Below are positions 26,614 through 34,724 of a stretch of 64,000 nucleotides of DNA, one piece after another. The DNA lies in NCBI RefSeq assembly GCF_000526515.1, contig NZ_JAGF01000001.1:2666001-2730000 (forward strand), written 5' to 3'. The translations under genes and the position numbers were made by a program. Source of the stretch: Cellulomonas sp. KRMCY2. Its GTDB lineage: Bacteria; Actinomycetota; Actinomycetes; Actinomycetales; Cellulomonadaceae. A model generated the notes under the pieces. That model saw only the letters and a list, made by a program, of their open reading frames with translations, had not been told where the DNA came from and did not search any database. The stretch's first letter is position 1, and the number at the start of each line of letters is the position of its first letter.

Positions 26614-27789
26614 ATGGAGCACACATGGCGATGGTTCGGCCCGAGCGACCCGATCACGCTGGCCGACATCAAGCAGACCGGCGCGACCGGCATCGTCACG
26701 GCTCTGCACGAGGTGCCCAACGGTGAGGTCTGGACCGTCGAGGCGATCGCGGAGCGCAAGGCGATGATCGAGGCGTCGGGGCTGCGCTGGTCGGTCGTCG
26801 AGAGCGTGCCGGTGCACGAGGACATCAAGCGGGCCGCACCCCGGCGGGACGAGCGGATCGCCGCCTACCAGCAGAGCCTGCGGAACCTGGCGGAGAACGG
26901 CATCGACGTCGTCTGCTACAACTTCATGCCGATCCTCGACTGGACGCGCACGGACCTGCGCTACGAGCTGCCGGACGGCGGCTGGGCCCTGCGGTTCGAC
27001 CAGGATGCGTTCGCCGCGTTCGACCTGGTGATCCTCGACCGACCGGGTGCCGCCGCGGAGTACGACGACGCCGAGATCGCCCGCGCCACCGCCTACGCCG
27101 CGCAGCTCTCGCCGGACGGGCGCGACGAGCTCGTCCGCACGATCATCGCCGGGCTGCCCGGTTCGGAGGAGGGGTACACCCTCGACTCGTTCCGGCAGAT
27201 GCTGGCCGGCTACGCCGGGATCGGCCCCGACGGGCTGCGGGAGAACCTCGGGTACTTCCTGCGGGCGGTCGTCCCGGTCGCGCAGGAGGTCGGCCTGCGG
27301 CTGGCGATCCACCCCGACGACCCGCCCCGGCCCATCCTCGGCCTGCCGCGCGTCGTCTCGACCCAGGCTGACGCGCAGTGGCTGCTCGATGCCGCACCGA
27401 GCCCGGCGAACGGACTGACCTTCTGCACGGGGTCCTACGGGGTGCGGCCCGACAACGATCTCGTCGCCATGGCCACGGCTCTCGCGCCGCGGATCTACTT
27501 CGCCCATCTGCGCTCGACGCGGCGTGAGGCCAACTCGCTGAGCTTCCACGAGGACATCCACGCCGGTGGGGACGTCGACATGGTGGGTGTGGTCTCGGTG
27601 CTCGTGGCCGAGGAGCGCCGCCGCGAACGTGAGGGTGGACCGAGGATCCCGCTGCGGCCGGACCACGGCCACCAGCTGCTCGACGACCAGCGACGCAGGT
27701 CCAACCCGGGCTACTCGTTGATCGGACGGCTCAAGGGGCTCGCCGAGCTGCGTGGCATCGAGCTCGCGGTCCGGCGTCTGCTGCCCTGA
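26614..27789 (+). CDS. uxuA: D-mannonate dehydratase
   Basis: 391 aa, usual UxuA length. Family motifs: [10 protein letters not shown] near the start, [38 protein letters not shown] and R-P-D-H-G-H. It dehydrates D-mannonate to 2-keto-3-deoxygluconate and is unrelated in fold to the ManD enzyme at 15612. AGGAGG lies seven bases before the ATG. The gene stands alone after its divergent LacI regulator, beside a broken reductase gene. Confidence 0.95.
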   Translation: MEHTWRWFGPSDPITLADIKQTGATGIVTALHEVPNGEVWTVEAIAERKAMIEASGLRWSVVESVPVHEDIKRAAPRRDERIAAYQQSLRNLAENGIDVVCYNFMPILDWTRTDLRYELPDGGWALRFDQDAFAAFDLVILDRPGAAAEYDDAEIARATAYAAQLSPDGRDELVRTIIAGLPGSEEGYTLDSFRQMLAGYAGIGPDGLRENLGYFLRAVVPVAQEVGLRLAIHPDDPPRPILGLPRVVSTQADAQWLLDAAPSPANGLTFCTGSYGVRPDNDLVAMATALAPRIYFAHLRSTRREANSLSFHEDIHAGGDVDMVGVVSVLVAEERRREREGGPRIPLRPDHGHQLLDDQRRRSNPGYSLIGRLKGLAELRGIELAVRRLLP

Positions 27790-27828
27790 CCGCGCCCGAT
27801 GCCCTGACCGGGAGTCGCTTCCTGGCCG

Positions 27829-28515
27829 TCAGGCGGCCGACTGCGCTCCCGGCGCCGTCGGGTCCGGTCCGGCGGCCTCCGGTGCCGGGATCCGGACGGA
27901 GATCTCCGCGCCGAGCCGGGCGCCGGCGGACAGGCTCAGGTCGTCACCGCTCCAGAACCGACCCGGGTCGAACCAGCTCGGTCGGTGGTCGCCGGGCAGC
28001 AGACCCATCGCCTCGTACGTGACGGCGACGATCTCCGCGCAGTAGGCGGTCTCGAGGTCGGCCTGCGCCGCGCGCTGCAGCAGACGCGGCGCGCGGCCGC
28101 GCAACCACCGGGTCACGAGCTGCGTGGTGGAGGGGAAGGGGGTCCCGTCCAGCCGCGCGATGGTGCGCAGGACGGCGTCCTCCATCGCCTGGTCGACCGG
28201 GTGGTCGAGCTGGCGGAACCAGGCCTGCTGGCCGTACCGGTGCGCCCAGGCGGTCGTGGCCTCGCGCAGGTCGTGCAGCTGGGCCCCGCGCTGGTGAGCA
28301 CCCGTCCAGGCATCGGTCAACGACCGACCGAGCTCGGCGTGCCACATCAGCGGCGGGAGGTCGCCGATGACGACCGACATGCCGACGTGGTTCACCGGGC
28401 TGTTCGTCGACACGCGGATCGCGCGGTCGGCGACCGTGGTGCCACGGAAGAGCCAGACGTCGCCGGTCCGGGTCGCGTCAAGGGCTTCGTCGAGGTCGAT
28501 CTGGGTGGCCGCCAC
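27829..28515 (-). CDS. permuted papain-like amidase/peptidase (YiiX-type) candidate
   Basis: 228 aa. The N-terminal half holds N-H-V-G-M-S-V (about residues 42-48) with a candidate catalytic His, and the later A-Y-C-A-E-I-V-A segment (about residues 161-168) holds a candidate nucleophile Cys: His before Cys is the order of circularly permuted NlpC/P60 enzymes such as YiiX/YaeF, which act on lipid or peptide amides. There is no signal peptide. The GTG start at 28515 has a TAGGCT -10-like element 6 bp upstream and no ribosome site, so its mRNA is probably leaderless. Annotation is by motif order only. Confidence 0.6.
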   Translation of the reverse strand: MAATQIDLDEALDATRTGDVWLFRGTTVADRAIRVSTNSPVNHVGMSVVIGDLPPLMWHAELGRSLTDAWTGAHQRGAQLHDLREATTAWAHRYGQQAWFRQLDHPVDQAMEDAVLRTIARLDGTPFPSTTQLVTRWLRGRAPRLLQRAAQADLETAYCAEIVAVTYEAMGLLPGDHRPSWFDPGRFWSGDDLSLSAGARLGAEISVRIPAPEAAGPDPTAPGAQSAA

Positions 28516-28520
28516 GCCTG

Positions 28521-28530
28521 TAGCCTAGGC
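28521..28530. promoter_or_regulatory. overlapping divergent -10 elements (leaderless starts)
   Basis: TAGCCT (28521-28526, plus) ends 6 bp before GTG 28533; TAGGCT on the minus strand (28527-28522) ends 6 bp before GTG 28515. The two share a GCCTAGGC palindrome, so one 10-bp core seems to serve both genes. Confidence 0.55.
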
Positions 28531-28532
28531 AG

Positions 28533-28721
28533 GTGCGATGGTGGAAGGTCCTGGGCGTGGCCGGTTTCGCCGGTGTCGCGGCCACCGGCGTGCTCATCGC
28601 GAGGGACGAGCGGCGTCGCCTCGCCTACACGCCGCAGGAGGTCCGGGAGCGCCTGCGTGCCCGCCATGCCGAGGTGGCCGAGGCCGAGACGCCGACCCGA
28701 TCGGGCCACCGCCCGCGCTGA
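28533..28721 (+). CDS. small single-span membrane protein
   Basis: 62 aa. An N-terminal hydrophobic helix (V-L-G-V-A-G-F-A-G-V-A-A-T-G-V-L-I-A) is followed by an arginine- and glutamate-rich cytoplasmic tail (R-D-E-R-R-R, V-R-E-R-L-R-A-R-H-A-E). Similar short proteins are common in actinobacteria without known function. The GTG start fits a leaderless promoter. It is divergent from the papain-like gene. Confidence 0.7.
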   Translation: MRWWKVLGVAGFAGVAATGVLIARDERRRLAYTPQEVRERLRARHAEVAEAETPTRSGHRPR

Positions 28722-28783
28722 TCGCGTCCGGGCCGGACCGCGAGCGGTTCGAGGTCTCGACCCCGTCGGCGCGACCAAGGTCC

Positions 28784-28802
28784 CATTGACAGTGTGTCAA
28801 TG
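28784..28802. promoter_or_regulatory. TetR-type operator
   Basis: CATTGACAGTGTGTCAATG is a perfect palindrome with 8-bp arms and a 3-bp centre, 17 bp before the TetR-family start. It probably mediates autorepression; it contains a TTGACA that may be the -35 hexamer. Confidence 0.8.
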
Positions 28803-28819
28803 AAGCGTTGGATGGGTCT

Positions 28820-29437
28820 GTGCCCAGCGCCGAGGTCCTCCGTCCGGCGGTCCGGTCCGTCAAGGCGCCCGACGTGCGCAAGGACGAGATCGTCGCCGCG
28901 GCACGGGCGCTGTTCGCGGAGCGCGGGATCGCCAAGACGTCGATCAGCGACGTCGCGGAGCGGGCCGGCATCACCCGGGGGCTCGTCTACCACTACTTCG
29001 TCGACAAGGACACGCTGGTCGACGTCGTCCTCGAGGAGTACATCGCCGAGTTCGTCGAGAGCATCCGCCGGTGGGACGCCGAGCGCGAGGTCGGCAACAT
29101 CGACAAGGCGCTGACCGACTGCATCGAGGTGTTCCGCCGTCACCTGCAGGGCCGTGACTCGCTCGGCACGGACCTGCCGCGGATCGAGAACGCGGGCCTC
29201 TACAACCGGTTCGTCGACCGAGCGGTGCGAGCGATCGTCGACTGCCTGTCGACGTCGACCGTCGAGGCGTACGCCAGGCGGCACCGGATCGAGATCGTGC
29301 ACGTCTACGAGACGTTCTACGTCCTGGTCCACGGGTTGATCGGCCTGGCGCGCTCCCGCCCCGACATCGACGACGCGGTCCTCGTCGCGATCGTCCGCCA
29401 GACCCTCCGCCTGGCACCGGGGGACCGCTCCGGCTGA
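28820..29437 (+). CDS. TetR-family transcriptional regulator
   Basis: 205 aa. HTH region: I-V-A-A-A-R-A-L-F-A-E-R-G and T-S-I-S-D-V-A-E-R-A-G-I-T-R-G-L-V-Y-H-Y-F; the rest is an all-helical ligand domain. GTG 28820 has GGATGG upstream; TTG 28808 is an alternative start. The palindrome at 28784-28802 overlaps its promoter. The membrane protein 82 bp downstream on the same strand is the likely regulated partner. The ligand is unknown. Confidence 0.9.
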   Translation: MPSAEVLRPAVRSVKAPDVRKDEIVAAARALFAERGIAKTSISDVAERAGITRGLVYHYFVDKDTLVDVVLEEYIAEFVESIRRWDAEREVGNIDKALTDCIEVFRRHLQGRDSLGTDLPRIENAGLYNRFVDRAVRAIVDCLSTSTVEAYARRHRIEIVHVYETFYVLVHGLIGLARSRPDIDDAVLVAIVRQTLRLAPGDRSG

Positions 29438-29519
29438 CGTCCACCCCGCCGACCGCGGTACCCGCGACCGCAGTACCCGCGACCCCACCCCGCCCCTTCA
29501 GACACAGGAGTGCCCGAGC

Positions 29520-30482
29520 ATGTTCCTCTTCGAGTCGATCCCCTGGTACTCGGCCCTCATGTGGGTCGCGGTCGTCGCAGGGCTGATGTTCTTCAACGAG
29601 CTCGCCCGGATCAGCAAGTGGGCCGGTCTCGTCCTGTTCATCGCGCTCCCGGTCGTGCTCACCGTCTTCGTGTGGCCGACCACGGCGGGGGCGGGCTCCA
29701 GCACCGGGACGTGGTTCCACTGGGTCAAGGTCTACTCGGCGCTCGCCGGCTGCGTCGGCTTCATGGCCCTGCGGTACATCCCTCGCCTGGCCAAGAACCG
29801 GTATGCGCTGATGTTCCCGGCGGCGATCCTCGCGATCAACATCGCCGAGGCCGTCGTCCGTGACTTCCAGGTGACGGGCATGAACGGCATGGTCGACGGC
29901 GTGCTGATGGTCGGCGGCTCGTGGAACGTGATGAACGGGATCGCCGGCATCCTCAACCTGCTGACGATCTGCGGCTGGGCCGGGATCTTCATCAGCCAGG
30001 GCAAGAAGAAGGACATGATCTGGCCGGACATGCTCTGGTTCTGGATCATCGCCTACGACCTGTGGAACTTCGCCTACGTCTACAACGCGGTCGGTGACCA
30101 CGCGTTCTACGCGGGCGCGGCGCTGCTGGTCTCGTGCACGATCCCGGCGTTCTTCATCAAGCGGGGGGCCTGGCTCCAGCACCGCGCCCAGACCCTCGCG
30201 TTCTGGATGATGTTCACGATGGCGGTGCCCTCGTTCGTCACGAGCTCGCAGTTCGCGGTCGCGTCGTCGCACGACCCGAAGGCGTTGTTCGTCGTCAGCG
30301 CGATCGCCCTGGCGGCCAACATCGCCGTCGTCGTCTACCAGGTCCGCCGGATCGTGACGTCCGGGAAGAACCCGTTCACGGACGAGCTCTTCACCGATCT
30401 CGCCGCCTACCGGAAGGTCGTCGTGGCCAACGCGCCGACGCCCGCCCCGGGTCCGGCGCCGATGCCGGTGCCGGTGGCCTGA
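29520..30482 (+). CDS. multi-pass membrane protein (DUF5692-like)
   Basis: 320 aa with about nine hydrophobic segments, conserved polar spots within membranes (F-N-E-L-A-R, N-I-A-E-A, G-G-S-W-N-V-M-N-G) and a Pro/Ala-rich C-terminal tail (P-T-P-A-P-G-P-A-P-M-P-V-P). I associate it with the DUF5692 family of actinobacterial membrane proteins, from memory. AGGAG precedes the ATG. It lies immediately behind the TetR gene, a pairing that suggests a transporter or membrane enzyme induced by a small molecule. No function can be assigned. Confidence 0.7.
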   Translation: MFLFESIPWYSALMWVAVVAGLMFFNELARISKWAGLVLFIALPVVLTVFVWPTTAGAGSSTGTWFHWVKVYSALAGCVGFMALRYIPRLAKNRYALMFPAAILAINIAEAVVRDFQVTGMNGMVDGVLMVGGSWNVMNGIAGILNLLTICGWAGIFISQGKKKDMIWPDMLWFWIIAYDLWNFAYVYNAVGDHAFYAGAALLVSCTIPAFFIKRGAWLQHRAQTLAFWMMFTMAVPSFVTSSQFAVASSHDPKALFVVSAIALAANIAVVVYQVRRIVTSGKNPFTDELFTDLAAYRKVVVANAPTPAPGPAPMPVPVA

Positions 30483-30606
30483 CCGGCCCGGCGACGGGGT
30501 TCTCGACAGGGCGATGTCGCGGCCAGAAAAGCTACGGCCCGACGACGTGCCACGACGTTCGGTGACAGGGACCTAGGTCCCGAGGCCGTGCTCACGGCGA
30601 TGCGAA

Positions 30607-30637
30607 CCTACGGAGACGTAACCTACGGTAGCGTAGG
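30607..30637. promoter_or_regulatory. paired CCTACG/CGTAGG inverted repeats
   Basis: CCTACG-GTAG-CGTAGG (30622-30637) is a perfect 16-bp inverted repeat; CCTACG-GAGA-CGTAAC (30607-30622) is an imperfect copy sharing one base with it. They lie 50-80 bp before the nitronate-monooxygenase-like gene. The form is typical of sites for TetR-family fatty-acid or oxidoreductase regulators in actinobacteria. Confidence 0.6.
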
Positions 30638-30686
30638 CGCCCACCGTACCGTCCGAAGCCCGTCGCCGCCGTCAGAAGAGGTCCGC

Positions 30687-32216
30687 GTGATCACGTCGCC
30701 CCGCACGTCCAGCCCCCGCCACCGGGGCCGCGAGCTCCCTCTGGTGATCCAGGGCGGGATGGGCGTCGGCGTCTCGTCCTGGCGGCTCGCCTCGGCGGTC
30801 GCCAGGCTCGGACAGCTCGGCGTGGTCTCGGGCATCGCCCTGGACGCCGTGCTCGCCCGCCGGCTCCAGGACGGTGACCGCGACGGCACCGTGCGTCGGG
30901 CCCTGGCCGCGTTCCCCGTGCCCGAGATCGTCACGCGCGCCCTCAAGCGGTACTTCCGGCCCGAGGGCCGGCCGCCGGGCACGCCCTATGCAGCAGTCCC
31001 GCGACTCGCCGTGCGCCAGCACCGGTCCGCCCAGGAGCTGGCGATCCTCGGGAACTTCGTCGAGGTGTGGCTCGCCAAGGAGGGCCACGACGGCCAGGTG
31101 GGCGTCAACTTCCTCGAGAAGGTCCAGATGGCGACGCCGGCGGCCGCGTACGGTGCGATGCTGGCCGGCGTCGACTACGTGCTGATGGGCGCCGGGATCC
31201 CGCGCGAGATCCCGCAGCTGCTCAACAAGCTCGCCGGCCACGAAGCGGTCCGGCTGCCGGTCGACGTCGTCGGGGCGGAGCCGGGGAGCCAGGCGGTCGA
31301 GCTCGACCCGGCCGCCCTGCTGGGCACCGGCATCCCGCCGCTGGTGCGGCCGATGTTCCTCGCCATCGTCTCGGCGCACGTCCTGGCGTCCTACCTCGCG
31401 CGCGACGAGCACATCCGTCCGGACGGGTTCGTCATCGAGGGTCCGCAGGCTGGTGGGCACAACGCCCCGCCGCGCGGGCGGCTCGTCCTGGACGAGCTCG
31501 GTCAGCCGGTCTTCGGCCCCAGGGACGACGCCGACATCGCGAAGGTCGCCGAGGTGGGTCTGCCGTTCTGGATCGCGGGCTCCCAGGGCACACCTGATGC
31601 GCTCGTCGGCGCCCGCGCTGCCGGCGCGGCCGGTGTGCAGGTCGGCACGCTGTTCGCGCTGAGCGACGACTCCGGTCTGACCGGGAACCTGCGCGACGAG
31701 CTGATGACGCGGCTGCGGGCCGGGACGCTCGAGATCCGCACCGACCCGTTGGCCTCGCCGACCGGCTTCCCGTTCAAGGTCGCCCAGATCCCCGGCACGC
31801 TCTCCGAGCCCGAGGTGGTGGTCGGCCGCCCCCGCCTGTGCGACCTCAGCTACCTGCGCACCCCGTACGTCAAGGACAACGGTTCGCTCGGCTACCGCTG
31901 CCCGTCCGAGCCGGTCGAGGACTTCGTGCGGCACGGCGGGACGATCGAGGAGACTGTCGGCCGTGCCTGCCTGTGCAACGCGCTGATGGCCAACGTCGGC
32001 TTCGCGCAGACCCGCCTCGACGGCTACACCGAGGACGCGCTGGTCACCCTCGGCGCCGACCTCGACGGTGCGCGTCGCCTCGCCGAACGTCACCGTGAGG
32101 GCTGGTCGGCCGCGACCGCCCTCGAGTGGCTGCTCAGCGGTGTCCGCAGCCTCTCAGCGCTTGCCTCGGCGCCGACCTCGGGGTGGGCCGGGGCGCCCCG
32201 TCCTGCGCGCGTCTGA
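30687..32216 (+). CDS. nitronate monooxygenase / PfaD-like FMN protein
   Basis: 509 aa. It begins with P-L-V-I-Q-G-G-M-G-V-G-V-S and has an FMN-barrel with G-P-Q-A-G-G-H-N and G-A-A-G-V-Q-V-G-T-L-F phosphate-binding loops, characteristic of the 2-nitropropane dioxygenase/PfaD enoyl-reductase superfamily. A Cys-rich region (R-A-C-L-C-N-A-L) near residue 428 is unusual for plain nitronate monooxygenases. GTG 30687 follows AGAAGAGG; the open frame upstream (from 30588) covers the operator. The substrate could be a nitronate or an unsaturated acyl group. Its 3' end overlaps the convergent LysR-like gene by 63 bp. Confidence 0.82.
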   Translation: MITSPRTSSPRHRGRELPLVIQGGMGVGVSSWRLASAVARLGQLGVVSGIALDAVLARRLQDGDRDGTVRRALAAFPVPEIVTRALKRYFRPEGRPPGTPYAAVPRLAVRQHRSAQELAILGNFVEVWLAKEGHDGQVGVNFLEKVQMATPAAAYGAMLAGVDYVLMGAGIPREIPQLLNKLAGHEAVRLPVDVVGAEPGSQAVELDPAALLGTGIPPLVRPMFLAIVSAHVLASYLARDEHIRPDGFVIEGPQAGGHNAPPRGRLVLDELGQPVFGPRDDADIAKVAEVGLPFWIAGSQGTPDALVGARAAGAAGVQVGTLFALSDDSGLTGNLRDELMTRLRAGTLEIRTDPLASPTGFPFKVAQIPGTLSEPEVVVGRPRLCDLSYLRTPYVKDNGSLGYRCPSEPVEDFVRHGGTIEETVGRACLCNALMANVGFAQTRLDGYTEDALVTLGADLDGARRLAERHREGWSAATALEWLLSGVRSLSALASAPTSGWAGAPRPARV

Positions 32217-32945
32217 GCCCTTCCGGCGATCGTCCCGGGCGGGACCGGGGCCACGTCCCTGCCGTGACGGGGGCGCGGCCGGCTCGCTCGCGTCGTCGTC
32301 CGTGCCGGCCGCCGCATCCGACGGTCCTCGCGAGCTCCGGGCCGTGCGACCGCGGACGATGCCGACGAACTCCTCGACGTCGGCGGTCGTCCGGTCCTCC
32401 CGCCAGGCGAGCCCGATCCGGGTCGGCTCGGCATCGGTGACCGGTCGGTGGGTGACGTCCTTGCGGTGGTGCATGCGTGCGACCGACATCGGCACCAGCA
32501 GGACGCCGATGCCGGCCGCGACGAGCGCGACGGCCTCCCGGGTCGCGTCGGCCGACGCCGTCGGTCCCACGGGTACGAGGTGCTCGCCGACCAGGTCGGC
32601 GAGGGACACCTCGTCCAGCAGGGTCAGCTCGTGGTCGATCGCCAGCACGACCACCGGGACCTCGGTGTAGAGCGGGATGAGGCTGAGCCCGGCCCGCTCG
32701 ACCGGCAGCCGGACGAAGCTGACGTCGGCGCGGTCCTCGCGCAGGACGGCGACCTGACTGGTCTCGTCCGTGCGGATCAGCTCGACAGGTGTCATCGGGC
32801 GGCGCTCGGCCCACACCCGGGTCCACTTCGAGACGATGACGCCCGGCATCGTGGCGATGCGGAACGTCACGGGCGCACGCTCGCCATCGTCGTGCGTGTC
32901 GCGGTCGTGCGTGTCACGGTCGTGCGTGTCACCGTCGTCGTGCAT
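32154..32945 (-). CDS. LysR-type substrate-binding domain protein lacking an HTH
   Basis: 263 aa. The middle (about residues 27-205) is a LysR co-inducer domain (F-R-I-A-T-M-P-G-V, L-R-E-D-R-A-D-V-S-F-V-R, A-A-G-I-G-V-L-L-V-P-M). There is no helix-turn-helix. Residues 1-25 are a Asp/His-rich repeat (D-T-H-D-R three times) and the C-terminus is a long Arg/Pro/Gly-rich tail, possibly RNA- or DNA-contacting. It is divergent from a DUF5997 protein, a pairing known across actinobacteria. The ATG is at 32945. The tail overlaps the neighbouring gene's end, so the true stop could have drifted. Confidence 0.8.
   Translation of the reverse strand: MHDDGDTHDRDTHDRDTHDDGERAPVTFRIATMPGVIVSKWTRVWAERRPMTPVELIRTDETSQVAVLREDRADVSFVRLPVERAGLSLIPLYTEVPVVVLAIDHELTLLDEVSLADLVGEHLVPVGPTASADATREAVALVAAGIGVLLVPMSVARMHHRKDVTHRPVTDAEPTRIGLAWREDRTTADVEEFVGIVRGRTARSSRGPSDAAAGTDDDASEPAAPPSRQGRGPGPARDDRRKGSDARRTGRPGPPRGRRRGKR
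32891..32935. repeat. three 15-bp tandem repeats coding D-T-H-D-R
   Basis: Units CGTGCGTGTCGCGGT, CGTGCGTGTCACGGT and CGTGCGTGTCACCGT follow without gaps inside the LysR-like gene and keep the frame. Copy number could vary between strains. Confidence 0.85.
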
Positions 32946-33015
32946 GCCGACCGCCTCCTGTCGTCGGCCAAGGCTACGGGGAGGCCCGTGGCGCGGCCGC
33001 ACACGGCGCGAACGA

Positions 33016-33021
33016 TATCCT
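33016..33021 (+). promoter_or_regulatory. -10 element of leaderless DUF5997 gene
   Basis: TATCCT ends 6 bp before ATG 33028 and no Shine-Dalgarno sequence is present, so transcription probably starts at the initiation codon. Confidence 0.5.
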
Positions 33022-33027
33022 CGACGG

Positions 33028-33438
33028 ATGACCGCCTCGCACTCGAAGCAGACCATGAAGCCGGTGACGGCTGCCAAGAAGCTGGGCATCCACCTGCCGG
33101 CCACCCCGGAGTCGTTCCGCGAGGCCGCCGCGGTGTCGCGGTCCGACCTCGCCCGCCTGATCACCGCTCCGCCGCAGTGGCTGACCGATCTCCGCGCGAC
33201 CGGACCGCACCCCCGCGACGTCGTCGCGTCACGGCTCGGCGTCTCGATCGCCGCCCTGGCCCGTGGCGGGGTGACCGAGGCCCTGACGACCGAGCAGATC
33301 GAGGAGCTGCGGCAGGACCCGCCGCTGTGGCTGCGCACCGAACGGGTCGCGTTCGAGCAGGCCCGGCTGGAGGAGGAGCGGCTCGCTGCCAAGGCCGCCA
33401 AGGCTGCCAAGGCCGCGACGTCCGCCACCGACGGCTGA
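33028..33438 (+). CDS. DUF5997-family protein
   Basis: 136 aa. The sequence (M-K-P-V-T-A-A-K-K-L-G-I-H-L-P-A-T-P near the start; P-P-Q-W-L-T-D-L-R; E-E-L-R-Q-D-P-P-L-W-L) matches the DUF5997 family as I remember it; it ends in an Ala/Lys repeat (A-A-K-A-A-K-A-A-K). It has predicted helices that could bind nucleic acid, the family having no proven role. It is divergent from the LysR-domain protein and may act with it. The mRNA is probably leaderless. Confidence 0.75.
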   Translation: MTASHSKQTMKPVTAAKKLGIHLPATPESFREAAAVSRSDLARLITAPPQWLTDLRATGPHPRDVVASRLGVSIAALARGGVTEALTTEQIEELRQDPPLWLRTERVAFEQARLEEERLAAKAAKAAKAATSATDG

Positions 33439-33462
33439 ACGGATCGATTCGACCCGGCGGGG

Positions 33463-33468
33463 TAGCGT
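33463..33468 (+). promoter_or_regulatory. -10 element of leaderless epimerase-like gene
   Basis: TAGCGT ends 6 bp before ATG 33475, the same spacing as at 33016, with no ribosome-binding site. Confidence 0.45.
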
Positions 33469-33474
33469 TCGGGT

Positions 33475-34467
33475 ATGAGCGCCCTCAAGGTTCTGTTCAT
33501 CGGTGGCAGCGGCGTCATCAGCTCCGCATCGGCCCGCCTCGCCGTCGAGCGGGGGATCGACCTGCACGTGCTGAACCGTGGCACGAGCACGACCCGGCCG
33601 CTGCCCGACGGGGTGACGGTCCTGCGGGGTGACATCCGCGACCCGGCCTCGGCCCGTGCGGCCCTCGGCACCCACGAGTTCGACGCGGTCGTCGACTGGG
33701 TCGCCTTCGCACCCGGTCACGTGCAGTCCGACATCGACCTGTTCACCGGGCGCACCGGCCAGTACGTCTTCATCAGCTCTGCCTCGGCCTACCAGACCCC
33801 GCCGGCCAGGCTCCCGATCGTGGAGTCCATGCCGCTGCGCAACCCGCACTGGCAGTACTCGCGGAACAAGATCGCCTGCGAGGACCTGCTCGTCGCGGCC
33901 TACCGTGCCACCGGCTTCCCGGCCACTGTCGTCCGCCCGTCGCACACCTACGACAAGACCCTCATCCCGCTGGACGGCGGCTGGACGGTGCTCGACCGGA
34001 TGCGTCGCGGCAAGGAGGTCGTCGTCCACGGCGACGGCACCTCGCTGTGGACCTTGACCCACCACGCCGACTTCGCCAAGGGTCTCGTCCCGCTCCTCGG
34101 CCACCCGAGGGCCGTCGGCGACACCTTCCACATCACGTCGGACGACGTCCTGACCTGGAACCAGATCGCCGAGACCCTCGCTGCGGCCGCCGGGACCGAG
34201 GCGCGCATCGTGCACGTCCCGTCCGACGCGATCGCCGCGGTCGACCCGGAGTGGGGTGCCGGCCTGCTCGGCGACAAGGCGCACTCGCTGGTCTTCGACA
34301 CCACCAAGCTGCGCCGGATCGTGCCCGACTTCCGGGCGACGATCCCGTTCGAGCAGGGCGCCCGGGAGATCGTCGAGTGGTACGACGGCGACCTGTCCCG
34401 GCGCACCGTCGACGCCCGGTTCGACGCGCTCGTGGACCAGCTCGTCGAGCGCTTCCGGGTGGGCTGA
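33475..34467 (+). CDS. NAD-dependent epimerase/dehydratase-like SDR
   Basis: 330 aa extended SDR. The cofactor loop is V-L-F-I-G-G-S-G-V-I-S, a variant of G-x-x-G-x-x-G; the catalytic Y-x-x-x-K is Y-S-R-N-K, and S-S-A-S-A-Y supplies the Ser. Related proteins include plastid CSP41-like and nucleotide-sugar-dehydratase-like SDRs. The substrate is unknown. The start ATG has a leaderless promoter. It is followed by a duplicated 44-bp segment that includes its stop codon. Confidence 0.85.
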   Translation: MSALKVLFIGGSGVISSASARLAVERGIDLHVLNRGTSTTRPLPDGVTVLRGDIRDPASARAALGTHEFDAVVDWVAFAPGHVQSDIDLFTGRTGQYVFISSASAYQTPPARLPIVESMPLRNPHWQYSRNKIACEDLLVAAYRATGFPATVVRPSHTYDKTLIPLDGGWTVLDRMRRGKEVVVHGDGTSLWTLTHHADFAKGLVPLLGHPRAVGDTFHITSDDVLTWNQIAETLAAAAGTEARIVHVPSDAIAAVDPEWGAGLLGDKAHSLVFDTTKLRRIVPDFRATIPFEQGAREIVEWYDGDLSRRTVDARFDALVDQLVERFRVG

Positions 34468-34550
34468 GCGGCCGTCGGTCGTCGGACCGGACGTCGCCCC
34501 GCGGCGGCTGAGCGACTGTCGGTCGCCCGGACCGGGCGTCGCCCGCGGCG
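34464..34550. repeat. tandem imperfect 44-bp duplication over the gene end
   Basis: 34464-34507 and 34508-34550 both read CTGAGCG...GTCGGTCG...CGGACCGG...CGTCGCC...GCGGCGG with few changes; the first copy includes the TGA of the SDR gene. The rest of the gap to 34724 shows nothing recognised. Confidence 0.7.
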
Positions 34551-34724
34551 GCGGATCGGCGGTCGGTCGGTCCGGATGCGACCCGATCCAGGCGCGACCG
34601 GGACCATCGACCCCGGTCCGGCCGATCCGCGGTCCACACAATGGGGCATCCGTGGGCCGCACCGCCGCAGCGCCGCAGCAGTGGTCGGGCGTCCCTGCTG
34701 CTCACTGTCGAGAGGCACGGCTCC

